DNA of 64,000 nucleotides from Liquidambar formosana (lineage: Eukaryota; Streptophyta; Magnoliopsida; Saxifragales; Altingiaceae): positions 42,468,792-42,532,791 of the forward strand of contig CM077821.1 in assembly GCA_039720395.1 (NCBI GenBank), in the 5' to 3' direction. Below the pieces are notes generated by a model. That model was given only the letters and a program-made list of their open reading frames with translations, was not told the origin of the DNA and did not search any database. Below are positions 1 to 10,558 of this stretch, in pieces. The number at the start of each line of letters is the position of its first letter. The first letter of the stretch is position 1. The position numbers were made by a program, and so were the translations under genes.

Positions 1-1511
1 GGGAACAGCTCCATCCCTCAACCAATTTAAAACATGCCGAAAGTGTTTCCCATCCCTATCAACAAAGACGAACCCCTGCAAAAGTTCAAAATGATCAAAG
101 AACGGCAACAGTTGGATCGTATATTTGACATATATACCCAAACACATGGCTTTATTTCAAATCATCATCGTAGAATTATAATATAACATTCAATGAATTG
201 AAAACTCAATACAAACACTCTCAATCCATACATAGCCTTAAGCACATATAACATGATACCCAATCAAATGGATAATGACTATTTGATGATACCACCCACT
301 AACCAACATCACTAAGGCTACATTGCCAGATAATCAATAAACTCAAAGCTTCATCATCTAAACACTATAAGCAAGATTTAACCCATGCAAACAGAGGCAG
401 GCTACTGAAGTGCAAGGAGATGCATACCCAAACTTAAAAACAAAGTTTCAATATCGGAAACGAACATGAACAAAAAACACGAGAAAGTATATACCTTCTC
501 GGCATCTTGGCAAACAGTATGGCGACCACTGAACATCACAGCAAGCATCGAATCAGGCTCACGCTGAGTCAATGTGTCAATTGTTGTGCAAAATTTCTTC
601 CCTCCTGTGAATTTAACACGCAATACATACATTCAAAATTTAACACGCAGTGCATTTAACTAATGAATTGACCTTTTTTTTTTTTCTTTTTTATGAATAA
701 GAATCAAGCCGTTTTACAATTTCAATGATAAACCTATAAAGAATGAAAAATCATTCAAAAATGGAAGTTGTAGAGTTTTCATTATTTGGGAGCAGCGAAA
801 ACGAAAACCTTTACTCAACAAACAATTAAACGTCTAAACCAAAACAAAATATCGATCATAAACCCATATGAAAAAAATCAATAAATCCCCGTTTGGTTGC
901 CGAGAAAAGAAGAGAAATCAAAATTAAGACAGCTGAAAATAAAAATTTGGGAACGGAGAAAACGAAAACCGCGCCACTCAACAGACAACTAAAGCAGAAC
1001 AAAATATCGATGATAAACTCATATGAAACAAAAATTCAATAAATCCATGTTTCGTTTCTGAGAACTTAAAAAAAGAAAAAAAGAAAAAAGAAAAAAGAAA
1101 TTCTAATTAAGAAAGTCGTAGAATTCTAATTAATTGGGAGCGGAGAAAACGAAAACCTCTCCACTCAACAGACAACTAAACCGAAACAAAAACAGAACAC
1201 AAGAGTCAACCGTATTCCAATGTTTTATTTTTGTGGGTTTTTCCCGGCAACCAAACGGGAAGCTAAATTGAACGGATTAGGGTTCTAAATTCGTGAGAAG
1301 CAATCAACAGAGAGTAAAATTGGTACACAACGGAAGCAGAAATTGAGGGCTAAATTCCCATGAAAAGTGAATGAAGATTGATTGGAATTAAAAGAAGGGA
1401 GTGTGAAAGAAAAGACAGATTGGAGAAATTGAAGAAGTGCTGACCGATGTTGAGACGAACGAGGGAAGGGATATCGGAATCCACGGTCATGCTCGATTCA
1501 GGGCTCGACAT
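1..1511 (-). CDS. FIP2: FIP2-like BTB/POZ (T1-type) domain protein, 5' part only
   Basis: The visible coding exons are 1511-1445, 604-495 and 75-1, and the gene continues off the left edge. Phases fit: exon 1 ends one base into a Gly codon that exon 2 completes, and exon 2 ends at a codon border. The product starts MSSPESSMTVDSD, then VRLNIGGKKFCTTIDTLTQ, then REPDSMLAVMFSGRH, and resumes after intron 2 with GFVFVDRDGKHFRHVLNWL. This is the potassium-channel tetramerisation type of BTB fold, about residues 17-84, and it is very close to what I recall of Arabidopsis FIP2 (At5g55000), a formin-interacting protein that carries pentapeptide repeats after the BTB domain. Those repeats lie outside the window, so the full architecture is inferred. 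The role is probably oligomerisation or cullin-3 adaptor work in the cytosol. The start is the first ATG, directly followed by the conserved N-terminus. Intron 1 (605-1444) is AT-rich, with repeated purine-rich segments that resemble each other near 785, 945 and 1140. Confidence 0.85.
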
Positions 1512-2892
1512 CTTAAGAACCAGTGAGACAGATCACCAATCACCAATGTATATATATACTAGGCACTATTGCATTGTTTTATGAAGAGAGAATTAGGTAC
1601 TGTTTGGTCATAATCTCCGAATAATTCTTTCTCATTCTAACTTCCCATTAGTAGCACTATCTCCAAAAGGTTAGCTTTCCAATTCTCTAAAATAGTTAAA
1701 CCTTTTAAAACTCTCCAAATATAGTTAGCCATCTTAACTCTCTTTGCTAAGATAGAAAAAAATAGCTAGTCTACTAAAGAAAAAATAGCTAACCCTGTCG
1801 GAATTTTTAGTTAAATAAAGGATTTTCTATTTTAACTAATCCTATTAGAAAACCCTCTAAATCCCGTTAGCTAAATAAGAAGTAATTATCAAATTCTCCA
1901 AAATAGAGAAAAAATAACTAGTCCTGTTGGAAATGCTCTAAAATCGGATATATAGAGTGGATAGTGATTTTACCTATATATTTTGAAAAATTGTTGTTTT
2001 TTAAAAGTAAAGAGAAATTCATTGATTAGAACAATTTATCAACAAGGGCTACATTGAGGAAAACTAGAACCATAAGCACAAATTTTACAAACTTTCCAAA
2101 TGGATAGGGTCAGTCAATTTTGGGGAACCTTAGGTGAACTCTTAAAATAAAATTGTCTATGTACTTGTGTTGAGAACTACTTGGGTTGGGATCTTTACTA
2201 ATCTAGATATTAAAATAAATCTTTTTTAACCTACTAAACATAAAAACAAAGGTAACAATTTATTTGGGGTCCTTATTTTTGGTTAAAAATTAGGGGCTTT
2301 ACGCAGTTGTTTAACCTGCCTTATCTCAAAGTCGGTCTTGCAAATGGAAGAAGGAAAATAACTATTCCACATACAAGGTTTAATCAAATTTTGAACTAGA
2401 TTTGATTGTTCTAGATTTGATGAAATATTTGATGTCCCTATATTAATTTGTCTAAGAACGTGCCTAAATTTAATGACTTCAAATTTAATCACCAAATAAT
2501 CAATGTCCTGAAAAAAAAAAATTATATGCTACTCCAAGGAAATTTATATTATTTTAAACAAATATTGATAATAATATGAGAATCTCCTTCATCTTGCATT
2601 TTAATATAACCTTTTTGCCAAGCTTGAAGAAGTGTATATATAGGATTAAACCAGCCTTTGTCACATGAATCAGGTGTCGATGCAGGGCCGCGCGCGACAA
2701 AAGCAGCTGCTAGCATGACCTGCGTGCATGTAGGGAGGGCCATGCACCAGCCACCATGTGTATTGCATGGATTCCACGTGGCGGCTCCAGAAGGAAACAC
2801 ATTTCAGGCTTCGTAGTTCGAATAAAAAGGGGAGAGATCCGAGTCATTCGACAAATGAAACAAACCTCTCTCACTGAAAAACACACAGAGAG
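1512..2892. other. Divergent intergenic region (FIP2-like / DUF639)
   Basis: These 1.38 kb separate two start codons on opposite strands, so the region must hold both promoters. It contains a degenerate MITE near 1647-1935 and otherwise AT-rich sequence. No convincing TATA box was seen for the plus-strand gene; the weak candidate is AATAAAAAGG near 2820. No further gene was recognised. Confidence 0.6.
1647..1935. mobile_element. Degenerate MITE of the GCTAGCTA/AGAGCA family
   Basis: The left end reads like AGCACTATCTCCAAAAGG, and the right end, reverse-complemented, reads TTAGAGCATTTCCAACAGG. The interior repeats AAATAGCTAG-like words. Ends and interior resemble the better-preserved MITE at 32147-32518. 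No clean target duplication could be fixed, so the borders are approximate. Confidence 0.4.
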
Positions 2893-5800
2893 ATGACTGT
2901 GATGAAGCACCTATCCGCCATTGCCAACGACGTCGTTCAAAGATGTGCCCTGTGAGTCTCTAATTTCTGTGTGTGCATATGTATATGTATGTATGTATGG
3001 TCACAAATAATTGCCATGCAAATGCCTCTCCTTTAGATGTCCGCCGGGCACGAATCCCGTTAAGGACTGGGATTGCAGGGAGGGCGTCGGTGAATCGGGA
3101 TCGCCCATGCCACCAGATGGTGGGTTCCATCTGAAATCGGCGGCCCATTTGTTGCTGAAATAAATGTCCACTCATATGAGAAGATCAAACCCTTCTCTAG
3201 TGGGGAGGGAAGTATGATTATTATTTCATTAAATGGCCGAAAATGTCCACTTATATGAGAAGATCAAATCCTTCTCTAGCGGAGAGGTTACTGGGACTAG
3301 CTCAACTAGTAAGGGATTACGTCTCAAGAAACGGATGTCTTGAGTTCTATTCTTATTAATTCTTTGAGATCATCTATACAAAGTTTCATAAATCTTATAT
3401 AGGCTCGGTTTGCCCAAAGGTTCCTCTCATCAACAAACCAAAAAAAAAAAAAAAAAATTGAATTAAAAGAAAAAATGACTTTACTAAGATCCTTCAAATT
3501 AACCGGTTCTTAGGCCAGTTGACCCTTTATATTTACCTATATAACTGCACCTCTCCTCTTTTCGAAGGGGAAGGGGAAGGAGAAGGGGAAGGGGAAGGTC
3601 CTCGTTTCAAGTTCCTGTAGAATAAGTTTTATGTGGTGATATCTTTTTCCTATATCATGGGGTGGAAGCTTTGAGTTCAAATTTATGAAAATATATATGA
3701 AGTATAATGTCTTGGGTTTAAGTAAAGGGGATGGCTACCCCTTACTGCATAGCCTGTGAATAAAAACGTTAGGTGGCTTATATTATGATCGAGTTGCCCC
3801 TATAGACATAAGAATTGGGATCCATGCCTCGACAGGACATGGCACGGTTGTTGTTGCTGCTGCAACTTTCTCATAAATTTTCCACGAGACCATTGGTCCA
3901 TTGTGAAGTAGTGATTGATGCTATGATGGAACGTATAATTTTTCTTTTGGCAGGGAACTAAACACTTCGGTTGATAAATTGGTGGAAGAGTTTGAAGCTG
4001 GATGGAAGCCCGAAACAAGCAATTATTCAAGGAAATTAGTGGAATTTTGCTGCTCAAAGGCTCTTCATTTCATTTGTACTAATATAGAAGCAAAGATTAG
4101 TGATGGATCCTATAGCCGCTTCACGTTTGACATGATGCTTGCATCGGAGAGGCCTACCTCTGACGACGAAGAATCACATACGGTTGTGTGCATTGCCTTT
4201 TTCTCAACATGCATTTTTCTTGAATTTGGGACCAACATTTGTTGTTTCCTCTTTGTACTCTAAAAAAAATAAAAATTGTTGGTTTGGTTTGCAGGAGTGT
4301 GTGGCAAAGGAGAAGGAAGAAAGCAAGATACCAATAACAGTGCCTTCAGAACAAGATGACGACATCCCTCTTTTCTATTCAGATATCATGCCACTCCTCG
4401 TAAGGAACTAGCTCTTCAAATACTTGTATGACTTGAATTTGTAATTTCTGTTTTCATGGCTAATTTATGCGCCGTGTTGGAAGGTCGATGGGGAACGAAA
4501 TATCGGAGAAGATGCATTTGTGTGGTTGGCATCATTAGTTCCATTGACTGCAGATATCATCAATGGGAGATTTACCTTCGAAACTCTTACAGCACCTACA
4601 GCCTATCGGCTTCATTATCCTGCTTATGATAAATTTTTGAAAGAAATCGACAAGTAATGCATCTACTCTGTTTCATATTGATTGTTGTCCTTCACTTGAA
4701 AGAGCATCCATACACCAATTACATTGCTAAACTTCTGACACATTTTTTCAATGAATAGAACCGGGGTAGAGAGGGCATATTGCCCTTTGGCATGTTTGGA
4801 CCTTAACCAATTTTTAAATTTGACACCATAAAATCATAAAACCAGAGTTTGGACCAAGTCATGAAAGAGTATGATTAGTGAGAAAAATTATTGGGCTAAA
4901 CAAGAAACTATGCTGGCATTATGATTATTTGTCATGCACAAGTAGGTTTTTCTCAACATATATTATTATTTATCCCAATAGCATCTCAATAAGACTTGAG
5001 ATTACATCTCTCTCCCCATTTAGTAGAATTCTCCATTTTTAGGGATCGGAGCGATATTCAAACTCAGTCGTAAAAAAATATGCTTGCATATTTTTAGTGC
5101 ATAAAGAAATGGCTTCCAATCCTTTTTTTTTCTTTTTTTTCTTTTTTTTTTGGTGCAAAATTCTTGATTCTATAGATGCATAAAACATTTGCAAAAACAA
5201 GCAACGCCAAAAGGAGTGGAGCTAGCGGACGATGAGTATATATTGCATGTGGAGGGAACTGCAGGCTCGCAGAGAGCCATACGCCATATTGGAGGAACAA
5301 GTTGGCCAGGTTCGTCCTACAACTTTCTTTAACCAATCTACATGATCAATTATTGAAATATATTAAATTTCTATGGTTCTTTCGACATTCAAGTGATGAC
5401 TACTTGGATTATCCTAATTACGAAGTTGTCTTTCTAGGGAGGGTTACATTGACCAACTACGCTCTCTACTTTGAGGCTTCGGGAGTTATTTCTTATGAAG
5501 ACGCAATTAAACTCGACCTTTCGAAGGACATCGAGCACAGTGTGAAACCAGCTGCCACAGGCCCATGGGGTGCTCCACTTTTTGACAAGGCAATAGTCTA
5601 TGAGTCCCCTGAGTGGTAAGAATACTAGCTCATGTATAACTTTATGATTATTGTTGTTGTTAGTCTCGTTAGGGAAAAATTCACATCATTGATGCATTGC
5701 TAAGTTTGCTTTTTATACAAGCCCCATAAAGGGGGCAAATGTCACATAGTGTCACTCTAGAAATTAGGCAACACATATCAATAATCGACTATACCAACAT

Positions 5801-8159
5801 GTAAATGCTTGTCACTTCATCCATCACATTCATTAATCATCGTGCTAGGATCACTGAAGGGCAACGTCACACCACCATTATCTTGGTGTCAAAACATCCG
5901 AATTAATGGCACGACGGATATAATGGTTAATGGCTTGGTGCGTATCCCAGATTTGATATTTATCATCAATAAGGATTTCTTTCCCGGCATACATACATAC
6001 CATTTGCTCCAAATAGCATCATGGATAGGGAAGCTTGTAGACACATATTCTTGTTATTATTGTTGTTATTACTGCTAGTGACTTGCTCTTGCCACTCCTT
6101 TAGGCCAGAGGGTATTGTGCTGGAATTTCCAGAGATCACAAGCTCCACAAGACGTGACCATTGGCTTTCTCTCATAAAGGAGATTATCTTGTTGCATATG
6201 TTCTTATCAAAATTCAAGATCAAATCTCCAATACAAGCCTGGGAGATGCATGCAAGGACAATTTTAGGGATCGTAAGGCTCCACGCAGCAAGAGAAATGC
6301 TAAGACTATCACCCCCTGCTCCCACAAAATTCTTGATTTTTGCCTTGTTCGAAGATTTACCTAAAGGGGATTATGTCCTAGAACAGCTCGCAGAGAGTCT
6401 GAAGGATGTTAGCAGCGGACACCCATGCAGCGCTAGCTCAATTCTAAGAAATTTGAACTTGTACCCATCGACTATCTCAAGTATTGAAGTAAAAGAAGTG
6501 GGAGAGGAAGTTATTAGTGTAAGTGGCCAAGCTGACAGTCTCTCATCGCTTGAAAGTACTATTAACCAAGTCAGAGAGGAAGCAAAGGAAGTTGAAATTG
6601 CCAAAGCTACTGCTGAAACGATAAAGGAGGAAGGACACAGTGAAAGTGTTCTGGTTCTTGTGGTAAGATGCTTGATCACTCACATGGTTCTCTAGAGGGG
6701 AAAACTCCTTCACCAACTATACGACTCATTTTATGTTCGCTGGGTAACGAGCATAAATGTGTCACATCATGGTATGGAGGGTTCAAACAATCACCGGGAA
6801 AGTTCTGAGTCTGGTTCTAAAAAAGTTTGGCTGGCTTGAAATTTTCTGGGTTCCTTGGCGTTTTACTGATTTTTGAGGCATATATAAATTACTGGGTTTT
6901 ATTTTATCAAAATATAGAGAAACTGGTAGTACATGCTTATCTGAAAAATCTCATGGGTGGTTCACTTGATTTGGTTGTTCAGGAGCTACTAAGCCCACTT
7001 AAAAGCTGGTTTCATTGGTTTCAAGCAGTCCTAACGTGGGAAAGACCAGCACAGACCCTCATTGTGATTGCCACCTACTCTACTAATCACCTACATGTAA
7101 GTTATGTCCGTATCCATCTTTCGTTCTGCGCATTTACTAATAGAATGATTTTATTAATAAAAAAAAAGATTTTACTGCTTATCTGTCTTCACTATTCTTT
7201 TATGCATGTTCACTTGGAGGAACATAGGTAACAATGTATTGTCATTGTAGGGAGTGGATTGGCAAGGCAATTGCAGCTTTCTTGGTATGGCTAGTGGCAA
7301 AGATGCTTAGGGCAAGACAAGAAGGAATTAAAGACAAATGCACCGAGATTGTAGTGTGTACTGCCTCTGACCAGTCAACAATGGAGAGCATAGTGTCAGC
7401 GCAACAAGGACTGCAAACCGTCCATGAAATGGTGCAGACGGCAAACATAGCAATACTGAAAATCAGGTCGATATTGGTCTACAGAGCACCTAAGGTACTC
7501 ATCGTGCTAATCTATGCTCGCACTAATGGATTTTAAGAAATATTCTCAACAGTAATCCACATATAGTTTTTGAATTACTTTTTTTTAGTATCATCACACA
7601 CATTGTTTAGTACAAAGCAGGATTTCAGAACCCCACCCCCCGTCCCGTCCCCCCCCCCCCCCCACCCCAAAAAAAAGAAAAAGGAAAAAATGAAAGCAAG
7701 CATGATTCCTTTTGATGGTGGAACTTGCACAGAACCTCAACAAGATTAGGTGCACGTATTAATTAGATCATAGAGAAGTTTTACCATGACCTAATTTTGG
7801 CTAGTGCCAGTGACTTCTCAAAACTATAGCCAAGTTATTCAAGTACTTGTTGCAATAGAGGATAAGTGGCTGCATTTTCTCATGCTTTGCTTTAAACCAT
7901 TCTCTCAATATCGGTTTCATCATTCTTGCAGCATGCGAATACAGTGATAATGGTGCTAACTGGATCGACAGTCATATTAGCGGTGGTTCCATTCAAGTAT
8001 ATCATTATGGGCGTCACGTTGTATTGCTTCACAACGACGTCAAAGCTGGGGAAACACAGAGGTCAAGAACCAGGGGACAGACGGCTCAAGGAATGGTGGG
8101 ACTCAATCCCAGTTATTCCTGTCAAAGTTGTAGACAAGGTTCCTGATAGCCCCAAATAG
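2893..8159 (+). CDS. DUF639 family protein (plant protein of unknown function)
   Basis: There are ten exons: 2893-2951, 3954-4182, 4295-4399, 4484-4653, 5176-5309, 5438-5615, 6104-6662, 6983-7096, 7228-7494 and 7932-8159, giving about 680 aa. All phases join. Family-like stretches include AYRLHYPAYDKFLKEIDK, GRVTLTNYALYFEASGVISY, WPEGIVLEFPEITSSTRRDHW and the well-conserved HARTILGIVRLHAAREMLRL. I assign DUF639 (Pfam PF04842, plant-specific) from memory of this pattern. The C-terminal third has hydrophobic segments (AIAAFLVWLVAKML, then a longer one after HANTVIMVLTG), which suggests membrane association. The biochemical role is unknown. The start ATG lies just before MKHLSAIANDVVQRCAL, and exon 1 ends at a strong GTGAGT donor. 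The acceptor of exon 9 is uncertain: the AG at 7226-7227 keeps the frame, while the more obvious AG at 7249-7250 would shift it. Intron 1 carries a direct repeat and a SINE-like sequence. Confidence 0.8.
3162..3287. repeat. 47-bp direct repeat in DUF639 intron 1
   Basis: Two near-identical copies at 3162-3208 and 3241-3287 start AAATGTCCACT and contain ATATGAGAAGATCAAA followed by CCTTCTCTAG. They differ at about five positions and are spaced 79 bp start to start. This looks like a local duplication with a short insertion between the copies. Confidence 0.8.
3285..3459 (+). mobile_element. SINE-like tRNA-derived remnant with poly(A) tail
   Basis: A box-A-like TAGCTCAACTAGTAAGG near 3299 is followed by a box-B-like GAGTTCTATTC near 3342. 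The segment ends in a run of about 20 A at 3440-3459. This order (A box, B box, A tail) is that of plant tRNA-derived SINEs. The match to consensus is loose and no target duplication was found. Confidence 0.4.
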
Positions 8160-8712
8160 TTCAGGCAATTGCCACTGTTGCTTTTCATTCTTCATATGCT
8201 CTAATTTCTTGTGTTTTTCTAGTGCTCGCTTTAAAAGACTAGTGTGGTTAGCTCATTTTCCTTTTTTATCTACATGGTCCTGGGAGTGTGGCCCAGGGCC
8301 CGAGAGTTCAGCGCAGTCACACAGGGTATAGACTTCTGTAATTCTCGTAAGTATTTATGGAAAGCCTTACTGGTATCACCGCACAAGATGCCGCAAGTAA
8401 GCTACATCCTTTTTACTTTCCCTTCTTTTATTTGTGTTGAAATACATGGTGCTTTAAGCCTTTCACCTCTTTGTATCCTAAGCCGCGTCTCAAATCAACT
8501 CTGATTTGTGCAACTATAAGTTCTTAAGGCACATGCTATGATTTTAAATGGGGTGCCACCTGAGGGTAGCTCAGTTGTTTTCGTTCGATAGCTATGCCAG
8601 TAAAAAACTCTTTGTACCCTAAGACCATGTTTGTTTAGTTGGAATGAAATGAATGGAAATGAAATCTAATTCCATACTTGATGTTGTCTAGAATGAAAAA
8701 AGATTTGAAAGG
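8160..8712. other. 3' flank of DUF639 gene, no gene seen
   Basis: This stretch presumably contains the DUF639 3' UTR. At 8633-8672 it has CATGTTTGTTTAG followed by GGAATGAAATG repeats. A similar sequence in the same orientation recurs near 9772-9815, and an inverted, weaker version lies near 9656-9705. An older transposon into which the element at 8722-9640 inserted is possible. A short box-A-like GGGTAGCTCAGTTG near 8564 is not a tRNA gene. Confidence 0.5.
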
Positions 8713-8721
8713 GCTATTCAA

Positions 8722-9640
8722 GGGCCAGGCTATTACCACCACTCAAAATACTCTAAGCCCCCTACTAATTAAATCCCCTCATATTTTACTAAAAGCACCC
8801 CCTTATCTTCCTAAAATATCCTTAAGAAAAAATTCCCTAACATTTTTCCACCCCACCCCCAACCTGTTCGGACCTATTAGTAAGAACAAAGTATATATGT
8901 TCGGCTTTATAGAAAAGAACAATATAAAAATATTCAGACCTTTAAAACCGAACCTTTATTATTTGTTCCGACTTATAAACACGAACACTTAAAATCCATT
9001 CACAATTATATATACGAACAATACTCAATTGTCGTATAGTTAAGTTGTTCGGTATTTTAAAAAGGAACAACACAAGTTTGTTCGGACTCCCACAGGTGAA
9101 CAATATCCATTTGTTCGGAGTTACATAACCGAACAATATCCATTTGTTCGGAATTGGAAAACGGAACAAAATAACTTTGTTCGAACTTATAAGTCAAAAC
9201 ATGTTAAAAGAGTTCAGTGTTACAGAAATAAACATTGTAAACATGTTCGGAATTAAAAAACCGAACAAGACGAAATTCAGCATACGAAAAACTGAAGTTA
9301 AACTCAATAAAAAGTGTATAAATACTTACTTTTTGATTGCTAATATCATCTCTATCAATGCTTTTCTTATCCATTATTCAATATGACATGAAAAACACTA
9401 ATTTTTCTTGTAAATATGGATTTGGTATCAAGGTTGTTAGGGTTTGTGAGAGCATAAAGTCTATAGATGGTTGAATGTTTTTGGAGTTGGGGGTGGAGTG
9501 GGATGGAGATAGGAAATTTTTAAAGTCTTTTAAGTAGACATGTCCTTATTGGTAAATTTATATTTAGATATAAAGAATTTCATAAATTATTTAAATATTG
9601 GGGGCTTAAAATATTTTGAGTGGCGGCAATAGCCTGGCCT
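8722..9640. mobile_element. Long-terminal-inverted-repeat DNA transposon (Mutator-like, non-autonomous)
   Basis: The left end starts GGGCCAGGCTATTACCACCA, and the right end, reverse-complemented, starts AGGCCAGGCTATTGCCGCCA. The inverted repeats remain recognisable for roughly 140-160 bp, through a CCACCCCACCC block near 8850 that is mirrored near 9490. The flanks are GCTATTCAA (8713-8721) and GCTATTTAA (9641-9649), a 9-bp target duplication with one change, the Mutator-type length. There is no transposase gene. The core is the 33-bp tandem array described separately. Confidence 0.75.
8864..9275. repeat. 33-bp tandem array with dyad TTGTTCGG / CCGAACAA core
   Basis: Copies of TTGTTCGG or close variants begin at 8864, 8897, 8930, 8963, 8996 and 9029. 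After a 16-bp phase jump they begin at 9045, 9078, 9111, 9144, 9177, 9210 and 9243. The spacing is exactly 33 bp within each block, about 13 units in all. Units at 8996 and 9029 are strongly degenerate. In the best units the right half carries CCGAACAAT, so each unit is an imperfect inverted repeat. Because 33 is a multiple of three, translated frames show 11-residue repeats, for example PNKWILF on the minus strand. Confidence 0.85.
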
Positions 9641-9724
9641 GCTATTTAAATATACTATTTAATTCCATTCTCATTTAAATTACCTTATCAAAACACATTG
9701 TATGGAATGAATTAGAATATAATT

Positions 9725-9855
9725 CACCTAAATAATTAGGAAAACTAGATGATTGATTGACTTTTTTAGGCCATGTTTGTTTAGCTAGAATGGATGGAAT
9801 GGAATAAAATCTAAAAAGGTCAATCAATCATCTAGTTTTCCTAATTATTTAGGTG
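9725..9855. repeat. Hairpin: 45-nt inverted repeat, one mismatch
   Basis: Arm 1 at 9725-9769 begins CACCTAAATAATTAGG. Arm 2 at 9811-9855 ends CCTAATTATTTAGGTG and is its reverse complement with one mismatch. The 41-nt loop holds CATGTTTGTTTAGCTAG. It could be a fold-back MITE or the result of a palindromic duplication. Confidence 0.85.
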
Positions 9856-10302
9856 TTTAAGTGGACTGTGATCTTGTTTGAGACTCGAGAATAATCAAGC
9901 AAAAGGGTCCGAACACCTTGGGGCAATAGCCCCCAAAAAATTGGGGTGCCGTGCAACGTGCATTCCAGAAATTATCTCCATGTAAATGGGTATATTTTGA
10001 AGGAAGCTTGATTTTTATTTCTTTTTCTTTATGTGAATGGGCATATTTAAAGGAGGATTCATTTCTTTCTCTTTTTTTATTATTAATATTTTTTTCCATC
10101 AAACTACAAGAATATACACAAACATTAAGATGGAGAACAATGATAGCGATTTTAATTATGGGACTAATGCCCTACTGTAAATGGCATCACAATATCCTAG
10201 AAAGCAAAACCAGCCAAAACCAAAAATAAAAAATGGCATCACAAGATTCGTTAATTCTATTTGCCATATGCGTTACAAGTCGGGCTCAAGTCCCCCACAT
10301 TG

Positions 10303-10375
10303 TTTTCAGGTAAATCCAACATGCTTTAACGTTAATCGTTTTCAGGTAAATCCAACCTGCTTCAACGTTAATATG
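10303..10375. repeat. 36-bp tandem repeat, two copies
   Basis: The unit TTTTCAGGTAAATCCAAC plus a tail ending ACGTTAAT occurs at 10303-10338 and 10339-10375 with about three differences. It lies in the 3' flank of the p23 gene. The rest of 9856-10558 shows no gene. Confidence 0.8.
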
Positions 10376-10558
10376 CCGAGCAATCAAAGTCAAATCAGAA
10401 ACTCCTAACAGCCTCTATGTTCCAGAACATGGGAGTTAGATCTACTATATACAGTCAATACTCAATAAGCTATTACCAGAAATATGCGTTAGAATATATC
10501 ACTCTAGATTTTGCTAGCATACCCATGTCGTCGTTGCTTGTTAGTCTTGGTCTTTCCT

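Noticed and set aside
8555..8600. tRNA-like box A (GGGTAGCTCAGTTG)
   Set aside because: No cloverleaf, anticodon arm or proper box B follows; at most a SINE trace.
8942..9386. 11-residue repeat 'proteins' on both strands
   Set aside because: They follow from the 33-bp period of the DNA array. There is no start context, splice structure or conservation to support a gene.
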